DNA of 64,000 nucleotides from NCBI GenBank assembly GCA_965250195.1, contig OZ252295.1, forward strand, positions 2,232,001 through 2,296,000. The letters are read 5' to 3'. The stretch is from CAUZIR01 sp965250195 (GTDB lineage Bacteria > Chloroflexota > Dehalococcoidia > Lucifugimonadales > UBA2962). The position numbers and the translations under genes were made by a program. Position 1 is the first letter of the stretch; the number at the start of each line of letters is the position of its first letter. The notes beneath the pieces were generated by a model, which was not told where the DNA came from, did no database searches, and saw only the letters and a program-made list of their open reading frames with translations. Below, one piece after another: positions 1 through 9,686 of the stretch.

Positions 1-357
1 ATCAAAATCCCCACTATCCCTTCCGGCACAGGGGCGGCGTACGAGAAGATCGCCAACAAGGCGTCGCGCTACGCCATCGTCGGCGTCTGCGCGGTGGTGA
101 TGGCCCAGGGAGGCAAGTGCACCAGCGCCCGCATCGGCGTGACCGGCACCGGGCCCATGCCCGTGCGTGCCGGTGCGGCCGAGGCGGCGTTGACCGGCAG
201 TTCGCTGGACGCCGACTCAATACGGGCGGCGGCCTCGGTCGCGGCCGAAGGCATCGACGCGCTGTCCGACGTACACGCGTCAGACGAGTACCGCGTCCAC
301 CTCACGAAAGTCGCGGCTGGAAAAGCTATCACCAGGGCTGCGGAGCGCGCCGGCTGA
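1..357 (+). CDS. FAD-binding (CoxM-type) subunit of a molybdenum hydroxylase, C-terminal fragment
   Basis: The reading frame is open from the first base to TGA at 355-357, giving the last 118 residues of a protein cut by the window edge. It starts IKIPTIPSGTGAAYEK and continues with SRYAIVGVCAVV and an alanine-rich end. This is the C-terminal CO-dehydrogenase flavoprotein domain of xanthine dehydrogenase/CoxM subunits, which carry electrons from the Mo-cofactor large subunit through FAD and the 2Fe-2S subunit. The substrate cannot be told from this piece. A MoaD-MoaE molybdopterin synthase gene lies 7 kb downstream, which fits a cell using a Mo enzyme. A Rho-independent terminator follows the stop, so this is the last gene of its operon. 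Confidence 0.8.
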   Translation: MKIPTIPSGTGAAYEKIANKASRYAIVGVCAVVMAQGGKCTSARIGVTGTGPMPVRAGAAEAALTGSSLDADSIRAAASVAAEGIDALSDVHASDEYRVHLTKVAAGKAITRAAERAG

Positions 358-388
358 TTGGCGAAACGCGGATCAAGACCTAGTTTTT

Positions 389-417
389 GACGCCACCCGC
401 CGGGTGGCGTCTTTTTT
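389..417 (+). terminator. Rho-independent terminator after the CoxM-like gene
   Basis: The arms ACGCCACCC and GGGTGGCGT form a GC-rich stem with a very short loop, followed directly by seven T (412-418 region). It sits 32 bases after the CoxM-like stop. The stem falls inside the longest open frame of the next gene, so the TTG at 387 cannot be that gene's natural start. Confidence 0.85.
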
Positions 418-428
418 TGGGAGCGAAA

Positions 429-2174
429 TTGAGCGAACAGTCAGCCGGATACGGCGTGAAATTCGAGTCTGGATTGGCCGTGCCCATGCGCGACGGGACG
501 ATCACCTACGCCGACGTCATCCGCCCGGACGCCCCCGGTCGCTTCGCGGCGCTACTGACCCGGACGCCATACGACCGCACCTCCAGCGCGAACATCAGCG
601 CACCCATCCACGCCGTCCAGGCCGCCCGAAACGGCTGGGCCGTCGTGATTCAAGACGTGCGAGGACGCTTTGCGTCCGGGGGTGAGTTCACGCCCTTTCA
701 CCAGGAGATCGACGATGGCTACGACTCCGTCGAGTGGGTGGGCGCACAGGAGTGGTGCACCGGCAAAGTCGGGATGCACGGCATCTCCTATGGCGGGGCG
801 ACCCAGTGGCTGGCGGCGCTGGCCAAGCCGCCCTCGCTCGTTGCATTGGCCCCCGGCTATACCGCGACCGACTATCACGACGGCTGGGCCTGGCAGGGCG
901 GCGCGTTCGAACTCGGGTTCAACCTGAGCTGGGCGATGGGCGGCCTCACTCATGCGATGTGGCAGACGCTCGCGCAAAAGCACGGCCTGTCGGCCGAAGA
1001 CGAGGACCGCTTCGTGGCCATCAAGGACGATCAGGACGCCGCGTTCCGGCGCACGCCGCTCGCCGACCAGCCGCAGCTCGAAGGGCTCGCGGGCTACTAT
1101 TTCGAATGGCTCGCCCACTCCGACTACGACGATTACTGGGAGAGCGTTTGCATCGAAGACCGGCTATTGGAGATAGACCTGCCCGCGTTCAACTACGGCG
1201 GCTGGTACGACGTGTTCATGGGCGGCACGATTCGTGGCTACGAGGGCATGCGTTCGCAGGCGCCATCGCAGGGTGTGCGCCAAGCACAGCGGCTGCTAGT
1301 CGGGCCGTGGGTTCACATCCGCAACTGCCCCGGCAACGTCGGCGGCTACGACTTCGGCACCCGCGCCGGGGCCTACGACCTCGGCCTCGAAGCCAGGCTG
1401 CTGCGCTTCTTCGACCACCATCTTCGCGGGGGCGAAGCCCCGACAGACGGGCCGGTAGAGGTCTTCACCATGGGGCAGAACAAGTGGAACACCTTCGACC
1501 AGTGGCCGCCGCTGGGTGCCGTGGAAAAGAAGCTATACCTCCACAGCGAAGGCAAAGCTGCCACCTGCCTCGACTGCGGGACGCTGAGCTTCGACCCGCC
1601 CACCAGCGAGCCTGCGGACGCGTTCGTCTATAACCCGGCCGATCCCGCCCCTACAGTCGGCGGTGGGCTGTGCTGTGACCCGGTTTGGATGAAGTGGGGG
1701 CCGTACGACCAGCGAGAGGTGGAGAAGCGCCCCGACGTGCTGGTCTTCTCGACCGCCCCTCTCGAAAGCGACCTCGAAATCACCGGCTGGGTCCGGGCGA
1801 AGCTGTTCGCATCCACCACTGCCGCGGATACCGACTTCACCGCCAAGCTGGTGGACGTGGCGCCGGACGGGGACGCCCGCAACCTGACGGACGGCATTTT
1901 ACGCGCACGCTACCGTGCCGGCCGCGGCCCTGCCCAACCTGTAACACCAGGAGAGGCCGTCGAGTACGACATCGACATGTGGGCGACGAGCAACGTGTTT
2001 AAGGCGGGCCACCAAGTTCGGGTGGAAATCTCCAGCTCCAACTTCCCCAGATTCGACCGCAACCCCAACACCGGCGGCGACATCGCCACCGAGACCGAAA
2101 TGGTCCCGGCGCTCCAGACCATCTATCACGACGCCGAACGCCCGTCACACATCATCGTCTCGGTGGTCGAATGA
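429..2174 (+). CDS. CocE/NonD family hydrolase (X-Pro dipeptidyl-peptidase S15 type)
   Basis: A 581-residue alpha/beta hydrolase. The nucleophile elbow GISYGG puts the serine at about residue 120 (bases 786-788). GGWYDVFMGG carries the probable catalytic aspartate and GPWVH the histidine region. The second half (residues ~380-581) is the jelly-roll typical of CocE/NonD and S15 proteins. Relatives hydrolyse esters or amides such as cocaine and glutaryl-7-ACA, or X-Pro dipeptides; the natural substrate cannot be predicted. Start: TTG at 429 with GGGAG five bases upstream is preferred over TTG 387, which lies in the upstream terminator. No signal peptide is seen, so it is probably cytoplasmic. 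The gene appears monocistronic. Confidence 0.88.
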   Translation: MSEQSAGYGVKFESGLAVPMRDGTITYADVIRPDAPGRFAALLTRTPYDRTSSANISAPIHAVQAARNGWAVVIQDVRGRFASGGEFTPFHQEIDDGYDSVEWVGAQEWCTGKVGMHGISYGGATQWLAALAKPPSLVALAPGYTATDYHDGWAWQGGAFELGFNLSWAMGGLTHAMWQTLAQKHGLSAEDEDRFVAIKDDQDAAFRRTPLADQPQLEGLAGYYFEWLAHSDYDDYWESVCIEDRLLEIDLPAFNYGGWYDVFMGGTIRGYEGMRSQAPSQGVRQAQRLLVGPWVHIRNCPGNVGGYDFGTRAGAYDLGLEARLLRFFDHHLRGGEAPTDGPVEVFTMGQNKWNTFDQWPPLGAVEKKLYLHSEGKAATCLDCGTLSFDPPTSEPADAFVYNPADPAPTVGGGLCCDPVWMKWGPYDQREVEKRPDVLVFSTAPLESDLEITGWVRAKLFASTTAADTDFTAKLVDVAPDGDARNLTDGILRARYRAGRGPAQPVTPGEAVEYDIDMWATSNVFKAGHQVRVEISSSNFPRFDRNPNTGGDIATETEMVPALQTIYHDAERPSHIIVSVVE

Positions 2175-2199
2175 CGACTCGGACGAAACGAATCGTGGA

Positions 2200-2260
2200 T
2201 TGCATAAGCGATGAGGCCATGAGCCGAAGAAGCCCTGAAGAGCGAACCCCGTGAGCGGAG
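2200..2260 (-). repeat. Intergenic repeat, copy 1 (minus orientation)
   Basis: Read on the minus strand it contains CTCCGCTCAC, GGGTTCGCTCT, CAGGGCTTCTTCGGCT and CCTCATCGCTT followed by TGCAA. The same order of blocks is found at 3082-3140 and, for the second half, at 8011-8047 (about 34 of 38 positions match the latter). Copies 1 and 2 face each other across the IMPase-like gene. The start codon of that gene lies in this copy. Confidence 0.75.
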
Positions 2261-3105
2261 AAAACGGCCATCCCGGCCTCGCCGAGTACCTCAAGGCGGC
2301 GCTGCTGGCCACCGACGCGGCCACCGGGGCGCTGATGGGCAGGTTCCGGTCTTCGGAGTCCAGCATCGCCGGTATGGACCTCGCGTCTTGGGAAAAAGCT
2401 CCGGGCGAGCTGGTGACCGAGGCCGACATGGAGTCGGACGAATTCATCAAGGCCGCGCTCAGTGGACCGCTGACGCCCGGTGACATCTACTCCGAGGAGG
2501 GGACGCTTAAGCGCGGCGGCGGCGACCGTTTCTGGCTGGTCGATCCCCTGTGCGGGACACGGGTCTACGCCGCCGGGCTGGGCCTGTTCGGCGTCAGCGT
2601 GGCGCTCGTCGGACCAGTGGATGGACCTGGGAAAGGCAATGAACTGGAACTGGGCGTTGTCGCCGTGCCGCCGTTAAAAGAGCGCATGGCGGCCGTGATA
2701 GGGCGCGGCGTCACACGCAACGGGCGGCCCTGGCAGACAGAGGCACCCTCGGGTCGCCTTGCCGACGTGCTCGTGGGCGTCTCGGCCGGTCGTTTCACCG
2801 AAGAGATGGGCAACAGTCTCGGCTGGGCTGCGAAGTCGGCAGGACTGCTGTCGTTGGGGTCGGCGCCATACGGCCTGTTCCAGCTAGCCGTGGGACGGTT
2901 GGGGGCGCAGGTTTTCTACAACGCGGGCGTCGAGCACATAGCGGCCGGAGCCGCCGTATGCGCCGAACTCGGCGTCACCATCACGGACGCAAAAGGCGAT
3001 GCGTTGAACTGGACGCCGGGCGCCGTCTTTCCCACGGCCGTCTGCGCCTGGCCGTCCGTCCACGCCGAAGTGCTCGCGGCTCTCCGCTCACAGGGTTCGC
3101 TCTAG
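2251..3105 (+). CDS. Inositol monophosphatase-like (SuhB/CysQ superfamily) protein with altered metal site
   Basis: 284 residues, the usual length for the Mg-dependent IMPase/FBPase/CysQ superfamily, which removes phosphate from inositol phosphates, PAP or related sugars. LVTEADMESD matches the first conserved block. SEEGTLKR supplies the metal-binding Glu. GDRFWLVDPLCGT matches the W(V/I)DPLDGT motif but has Cys where the second metal-binding Asp should be. In the C-terminal block the usual WDxAA is VEHIAAG, with Glu in place of Asp. The fold is therefore clear but classical phosphatase activity is doubtful. GTG at 2251 is the only start after an in-frame stop at 2236; the ribosome site is poor. 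Both ends of the gene lie within copies of an inverted repeat. Confidence 0.75.
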   Translation: MSGENGHPGLAEYLKAALLATDAATGALMGRFRSSESSIAGMDLASWEKAPGELVTEADMESDEFIKAALSGPLTPGDIYSEEGTLKRGGGDRFWLVDPLCGTRVYAAGLGLFGVSVALVGPVDGPGKGNELELGVVAVPPLKERMAAVIGRGVTRNGRPWQTEAPSGRLADVLVGVSAGRFTEEMGNSLGWAAKSAGLLSLGSAPYGLFQLAVGRLGAQVFYNAGVEHIAAGAAVCAELGVTITDAKGDALNWTPGAVFPTAVCAWPSVHAEVLAALRSQGSL

Positions 3106-3140
3106 GGGCTTCTTCGCGCAAGCGCTCATCGCTATCGCAA
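3082..3140 (+). repeat. Intergenic repeat, copy 2 (plus orientation)
   Basis: It shares with copy 1 (2200-2260, opposite strand) the blocks CTCCGCTCAC, GGGTTCGCTCT, GGGCTTCTTCG, CTCATCGCT and GCAA in the same order and with close spacing. The last codons and TAG stop of the IMPase-like gene are formed by this copy. Confidence 0.75.
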
Positions 3141-3167
3141 GTCACCGGCCACGCTTTTTAGGAGGCT

Positions 3168-5261
<2,094 letters not shown>

Positions 5262-5303
5262 GTACGACCCCCCTCTGAATTCCGGTATTTCGTCGCTCGA
5301 TTC

Positions 5304-5334
5304 TTGTCAGGCGAATTTGGCTCGCCATTATAAT
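5304..5334 (+). promoter_or_regulatory. Promoter of the enoyl-CoA hydratase-like operon; -10 palindromic
   Basis: TTGTCA (5304-5309) and TATAAT (5329-5334) are 19 bases apart, about 20 bases before the TTG start at 5354, so the leader is very short. The -10 lies in ATTATAAT, a perfect palindrome, so a TATAAT also faces the acs gene. No clear minus-strand -35 is seen. Confidence 0.5.
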
Positions 5335-5353
5335 TGCCCGACCGGAGGCCCGC

Positions 5354-6121
5354 TTGAACTTCAACACGATCAAGGTAGAACTTTACGAAGGCATCGCGAC
5401 AGTAACGCTCAACAGGCCAGAAGTCCTCAACGCCCTGAGCGAGGAGTTGTACACGGAACTGGACGACGCCGTTACCGAACTGGACGGTGACGCTGACGCC
5501 CGGGTCATCGTCTTCACCGGCAGCGGCGAGCGGGCGTTCTCCGCGGGCGCCGACATCCACGAGATGGCCGCCGGTCCCAAAGACGAGTCCGGCCTGCCGC
5601 CCAAGACCATCGAGCAGGAGCGCCGGGCCTGGCGCATCGCGGCCGTGAGCAAGCCCACCATCGGCGCCATCAACGGCCTCGCGTACGGCGGCGGCGCGGT
5701 GCTGGCGTCGAGCTTCGATATCAGAGTCGGCTGCGAGCACTCTAGCTTCCGCTTTCTCGCAGCGTCATACGGACGCGTCAACGCGACCTGGTCGCTGCCC
5801 ATGCAGGTCGGCTGGCCGGCGGCGAAAGAGCTGCTATTCACGACCCGAGCGGTAGAGGCAAAAGAGGCGTTTCGGATGGGTCTGCTCAACCACCTCGTCG
5901 CGTGCGAGCGACTGATGGACTCGGCCAACGAGATCGCCAGGCAGATCGCGGCGAACGACCCGCGAATGGTCGCCGGTATCAAACAGTTGCTGATGAGCGG
6001 CGTGGGCGCCGGCTGGCAGGACATGTACGAGACCGAACTGGTCGCGCGCGAAGGCGCCCTAAAGCCAACCCCGGTGATGGAAGGATTCAAAGACTTCCTG
6101 TCCCGAAAGGGCAAGCCCTAG
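5354..6121 (+). CDS. Enoyl-CoA hydratase/isomerase (crotonase) family protein
   Basis: 255 residues, the normal crotonase length. RPEVLNALSEELYTEL and AFSAGADIHEMA form the CoA site and first oxyanion strand; NGLAYGGGAVLASSFDIRVG gives the second oxyanion glycine region. Where hydratases have PE and PGAGGTQRL with two catalytic Glu, this protein has AASYGRVNATWSLPMQ. It may therefore be an isomerase, hydrolase or other crotonase rather than a hydratase. TTG start at 5354 with GGAGG five bases upstream. Its TAG stop shares a base with the next GTG start (TAGTG), so it is coupled to the CoA-transferase. The CoA substrate is unknown. Confidence 0.85.
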   Translation: MNFNTIKVELYEGIATVTLNRPEVLNALSEELYTELDDAVTELDGDADARVIVFTGSGERAFSAGADIHEMAAGPKDESGLPPKTIEQERRAWRIAAVSKPTIGAINGLAYGGGAVLASSFDIRVGCEHSSFRFLAASYGRVNATWSLPMQVGWPAAKELLFTTRAVEAKEAFRMGLLNHLVACERLMDSANEIARQIAANDPRMVAGIKQLLMSGVGAGWQDMYETELVAREGALKPTPVMEGFKDFLSRKGKP

Positions 6122-7305
6122 TGCCCGGCCCCCTCGCAGGTCTGCGTTTGTTGGACCTGGGCCGCTATCAGGCGGGGCCGCGGTGCGCTCTGATGTTCGC
6201 TCGCATGGGCGCCGAGGTCATCAAAATCGAGGCTCTCACCGGCGACGAGAGCCGCAAGAACTCGCCTCGCGTTCGGGGCCAGAGCGCCTACTGGGTGCAG
6301 TACAACTCGGGCAAAAAGAGTCTGGCCATCGACCTGCGCACCGCCGAGGGCAAAGAAATCCTGCGCGACCTCGTGAAAGTCTCAGATTTTTTCCTACAGA
6401 ATTTCCGGCCCGGCACCATTGGCCGAATGGGCTTCGGCTACGACGCGCTGAAGGCCCTGAACGCAGGCATCATCATGATCAACGTGTCGGCTTACGGGCA
6501 GGACGGGCCCTACGCCGACCGGGTGGGCTTCGACCCCATCGGCCAAGCGCTGGGCGGCATGATGATGACCAACGGCCTGCCCGGAGGGCCGCCGGCGCGG
6601 ACGAACTTCCCCCTGATAGACCGTATCACCGCCCTGCACGGGACCATCGGCGCGCTCGCGGCCCTGCGCGAGCGTGACATCTCAGGAGAAGGCCAGGAAA
6701 TAGACGTGAGCCTGGCCGACACCGGCATTACCGTCAACGAAATCCCCATCTCAGCGTACTTGGGTGACGGGCAGGAGTTCGAGCGCGAGGGCAACGGCGT
6801 CGGGCTGAGCAACACCTACGAAACTCGCGACGGATGGGCCTTCATCGCCGCCACCAACCGGGCCATGTTCGAGCGCGTATGTGTGGCGCTCGGTAAGCCC
6901 GAATGGGTCGATGATCCACGCTTCACGACCCGGCAGGACCGGCACGAGAACGCAGAGGCGTTGGAAACCGAACTTCGCGACTGGTTCGGGCGGCGCACGA
7001 CAATCGATGTCGTAAACGAGCTCTCCAAACACAGCGTCCCGTGCGCTCCCGTCAACGACACGGCGGCCGCCGCGATGGACCCGCACATCGCCGAACGCGA
7101 GGCGATGGTTGAGGTGCCGGACCCGGTGGCCGGGACGATGTGGGTGACCGGAAAGATGATCAAGTTCAGCCGCACGCCCATGCAGGTCGGCTCGGCGCCG
7201 GTGGTGGGCGAGCACACTGACAAAATCCTCACGGAGTTGTTGGGGTACGACACCGAACAGGTGGCGGCGCTCAAGGCCGCAGGCGCCGTAGTCGGGCCGG
7301 GCTGA
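6121..7305 (+). CDS. CaiB/BaiF family (class III) CoA-transferase
   Basis: 394 residues. It moves CoA between carboxylic acids through an aspartyl-CoA anhydride. LAGLRLLDLGRYQAGPRCA, LGAEVIKIE-type MGAEVIKIEAL, YWVQYNSGKKSLAIDL and NFRPGTIGRMGFGYD are family blocks. The catalytic Asp is probably residue 167 in FPLIDRITALHG. The GTG start at 6121 overlaps the preceding stop by one base; the frame stays open far upstream, but that part overlaps the crotonase and is not conserved. With the crotonase-like gene it probably activates and processes one organic acid. Formyl-CoA transferase, carnitine and mesaconyl-CoA transferases are alternatives that cannot be told apart by eye. Confidence 0.88.
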   Translation: MPGPLAGLRLLDLGRYQAGPRCALMFARMGAEVIKIEALTGDESRKNSPRVRGQSAYWVQYNSGKKSLAIDLRTAEGKEILRDLVKVSDFFLQNFRPGTIGRMGFGYDALKALNAGIIMINVSAYGQDGPYADRVGFDPIGQALGGMMMTNGLPGGPPARTNFPLIDRITALHGTIGALAALRERDISGEGQEIDVSLADTGITVNEIPISAYLGDGQEFEREGNGVGLSNTYETRDGWAFIAATNRAMFERVCVALGKPEWVDDPRFTTRQDRHENAEALETELRDWFGRRTTIDVVNELSKHSVPCAPVNDTAAAAMDPHIAEREAMVEVPDPVAGTMWVTGKMIKFSRTPMQVGSAPVVGEHTDKILTELLGYDTEQVAALKAAGAVVGPG

Positions 7306-7315
7306 GGGGCGTGCG

Positions 7316-8005
7316 ATGAGAGTAAGCGTCGTGCTGTTCGCCGCCTACCGCGAGGCCGTCGAGACCTCTGAGTTAGAACTCGATCTCCCGGACGACGCCA
7401 CGGTGGGCGACCTGGCGCGGGAGATGTCGGTGCGGTACCTGGGGCTGCCCCGGAGTGCGGAGCGCATCGTCGCCGCCGTCAACGACGAGTACCAACCGCA
7501 TGACTACCGGCTGACGCAGGGCGACGAGGTAGCCCTCATCCCTCCCGTTTCCGGCGGCGCGCCCCACATACTCGTCACGACCGCTCCGCTCCAGCCTGGC
7601 GATCACGCCGAACTGGTGCGGACCGGCTCCAGTGGGGCGGTGGTCACGTTTATCGGCACGACGCGCAATGAGAACGACGGCCGGACCGTGACGCTACTCG
7701 AATACGAAGGCTACCGGCCCATGGCCGACAAGATGCTGGCGAAAGTGGCTGAAGAAATGGCCGAGCGCTGGGAGCTGGGCGGCGTGGCCATCGGCCACAG
7801 GCTGGGCCCGGTGGACGTCGGCGAGATTTCCCTCGTCGTCGCCGCATCCGCGGCGCACCGGGTCGCCGCGTTCGAAGCCGTCGGGTACGCCGTCGACCGC
7901 ATCAAACAGATCGTTCCCATCTGGAAGAAGGAGCACTTCGAAGGCGGGGAAGTCTGGATCGGCTCCCAGGACGGCAAAGAGTTCTCGCCGCTCGACCCGG
8001 CCTAG
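7316..8005 (+). CDS. Molybdopterin synthase, MoaD-MoaE fusion
   Basis: 229 residues joining both subunits of molybdopterin synthase, which adds two sulfurs to cyclic pyranopterin monophosphate. Residues 1-~81 are the ubiquitin-like MoaD, ending ALIPPVSGG. Residues ~83-229 are MoaE, with GAVVTFIGTTR, LEYEGYRPMA, HRLGPVDVGE and the catalytic lysines in IVPIWKKEHFEGG. MoaD must normally end in a free Gly-Gly to become a thiocarboxylate; here Gly-Gly is internal. In Mycobacterium the similar MoaX fusion is cleaved after Gly-Gly, so cleavage is expected here too. It starts 10 bases after the CoA-transferase. It likely serves the Mo hydroxylase at the window's left end. Confidence 0.92.
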   Translation: MRVSVVLFAAYREAVETSELELDLPDDATVGDLAREMSVRYLGLPRSAERIVAAVNDEYQPHDYRLTQGDEVALIPPVSGGAPHILVTTAPLQPGDHAELVRTGSSGAVVTFIGTTRNENDGRTVTLLEYEGYRPMADKMLAKVAEEMAERWELGGVAIGHRLGPVDVGEISLVVAASAAHRVAAFEAVGYAVDRIKQIVPIWKKEHFEGGEVWIGSQDGKEFSPLDPA

Positions 8006-8010
8006 CTCGT

Positions 8011-8047
8011 CAGGGCTTCTTCGGCTTATGCCTCATCGCTTTGGCAA
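8011..8047 (+). repeat. Intergenic repeat, copy 3 (plus orientation)
   Basis: CAGGGCTTCTTCGGCT, then ATG, CCTCATCGCTT and GGCAA, matches the second half of copy 1 (2200-2260, minus) at about 34 of 38 positions. It lies just after the MoaD-MoaE stop. The block with CTCCGCTCAC found in copies 1 and 2 is absent. The rest of the 8006-8308 gap holds the miaB promoter and nothing else recognisable. Confidence 0.7.
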
Positions 8048-8209
8048 TTCGTAAGCTATGTCTCGCGGAATTGTGAAACTATTACCAATCTATCGTCCTT
8101 CGGCTACGACGGCTGCGTGACCGCAGAGGAAAACGCCGTGCTTAGATCATTGCTACAGCGGTTAACGTTTCTTTGTGCCGGATAGTGTGGTTTTTCACAA
8201 AGATCGCCT

Positions 8210-8238
8210 TTGAATCATGCACGCTTCTTTGCTATATT
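8210..8238 (+). promoter_or_regulatory. Sigma-70-type promoter upstream of miaB
   Basis: TTGAAT (8210-8215) and TATATT (8233-8238) are separated by the optimal 17 bases, 70 bases before the miaB start. The local sequence is AT-rich compared with the flanking genes. Confidence 0.6.
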
Positions 8239-8308
8239 GGCACTGAAACCGTTGCGAATTCGCACCGGCCCCGACTCATAGCCGTCTAGAGCCAAGTGCA
8301 CCTCTAAA

Positions 8309-9655
8309 TTGAGCAAACAACCAGTGAAGAGTTACCACGTCTGGACGGTCGGCTGCCAGATGAACAAGGCGGATTCCGAGCGTCTTGAGAGCGCGATGGG
8401 CCAGTTGGGGCTCGCACCGTCAGAGCAACCTGACGACGCGGATGTCATCGTTCTCAATAGCTGCGTCGTTCGCCAGAGCGCCGAAGACAGGGTCGTCGGC
8501 AACCTCACCAGGCTCAAGCCCACGCGCGAAGGCCACCCCGACCGCGTCCTGGCCCTGATGGGCTGCATGGTCGGCCCGAAGACCGAAGAGCTTCAAAAAC
8601 GCTTTCCCTACGTGGACGTGTTCATGCGCCCCCAGCAGTTCGACCCGCTGATCGATCTACTGGCCGAGCGGCTCGGCATCGACCCCGAAGGCTGCGTCGG
8701 TCCGCTCGTGGCCCGGCCGGCGGTCGCCACTTACGTGCCCATAATCCACGGCTGCGACAAGTTCTGTACCTTCTGCATCATCCCCTACCGGCGGGGCAGG
8801 GAAGTCAGTCGGCCCGTTGATGAACTGGTGCGAGAGGCCGAAATGCTGGTGCGGCGAGGCGTGAAGGAAATCACCCTGCTGGGCCAGAACGTCGATTCCT
8901 ATGGCCACGACCTGCCAGGCGGGCCGGATCTGGGTGACCTGTTGACGGCCGTCAACGACGTGGACGGTCTTCAGCGAATACGGTTCCTCACCTCTCACCA
9001 GAACGACATGAGCTCCCGAATCATCGACGCCGTGGCTGACCTGGACAAGGTCTGTGAGCACATCAACCTGCCCGTGCAGGCCGGTGATGATGATGTGCTC
9101 GACCGAATGAAGCGCGGTTATACCCGCGACGAATACCTGCGCAAGGTAGACCAGATCCGCAATCGCATACCAAACGTCACGATGAGCACGGACGTGATCG
9201 TAGGGTTCTGCGGCGAGACGGACGACCAATTCCAGCGAACCCTCGACCTGGTCGGACAGGTCGAATTCGACAAAATTCACGGCGCCGCTTACTCGACCCG
9301 CGACGGCACTATCGCCGCCCGCAAGTTGGAAGACGACGTCCCTCTGGACGAAAAGAAATCCAGGCTGGCCCGGCTGGAGACACTGCAAGAGGGCATCGCT
9401 ACCCGTCTCAACTCCGAGTACGAGGGGCGCACCGAGCAGGTGCTGGTGGAGCAGGTCCGCGGAGGCCGGGCGACCGGGCGCAACCGCAACGACAAGCTAG
9501 TCCATTTCGATGCCGAGCGCGGCGCCGACCTGATCGGGGACATGGTGGAAGTGAAGATCGATAGCACAGGCCCCTGGGCGCTGCTCGGGTCCCTGCCGGT
9601 GCCAATACACACGGCCAACACGGCCCACGCGACTGTCGGGTCTGCGGGCGTTTAG
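8309..9655 (+). CDS. miaB: tRNA-2-methylthio-N6-isopentenyladenosine37 synthase MiaB
   Basis: 448 residues. A radical-SAM enzyme that methylthiolates isopentenyl-A37 of tRNAs reading UNN codons. The N-terminal domain holds three cluster cysteines in TVGCQMN, NSCVVRQSAEDR and MGCMVGP. The radical SAM motif CDKFCTFC has cysteines at about 149, 153 and 156. IIPYRRGREVSRP and LLGQNVDSYG are typical of MiaB rather than MtaB or RimO. A TRAM domain ends the protein. TTG at 8309 and GTG at 8324 are both possible starts; neither has a convincing ribosome site. The gene has its own promoter and is followed after 31 bases by nadA. Confidence 0.92.
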   Translation: MSKQPVKSYHVWTVGCQMNKADSERLESAMGQLGLAPSEQPDDADVIVLNSCVVRQSAEDRVVGNLTRLKPTREGHPDRVLALMGCMVGPKTEELQKRFPYVDVFMRPQQFDPLIDLLAERLGIDPEGCVGPLVARPAVATYVPIIHGCDKFCTFCIIPYRRGREVSRPVDELVREAEMLVRRGVKEITLLGQNVDSYGHDLPGGPDLGDLLTAVNDVDGLQRIRFLTSHQNDMSSRIIDAVADLDKVCEHINLPVQAGDDDVLDRMKRGYTRDEYLRKVDQIRNRIPNVTMSTDVIVGFCGETDDQFQRTLDLVGQVEFDKIHGAAYSTRDGTIAARKLEDDVPLDEKKSRLARLETLQEGIATRLNSEYEGRTEQVLVEQVRGGRATGRNRNDKLVHFDAERGADLIGDMVEVKIDSTGPWALLGSLPVPIHTANTAHATVGSAGV

Positions 9656-9686
9656 CCAGCTTTAACAGAGAGAATACGGAGACGAG

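Noticed and set aside
387..428. Fourteen-codon N-terminal extension of the CocE/NonD hydrolase
   Set aside because: It is encoded by the terminator hairpin and T run of the preceding gene; the TTG at 429 has a ribosome site.
734..1633. 299-codon plus-strand frame inside the CocE/NonD gene
   Set aside because: It is Arg/Pro-rich shadow sequence in another frame of a clearly conserved gene.
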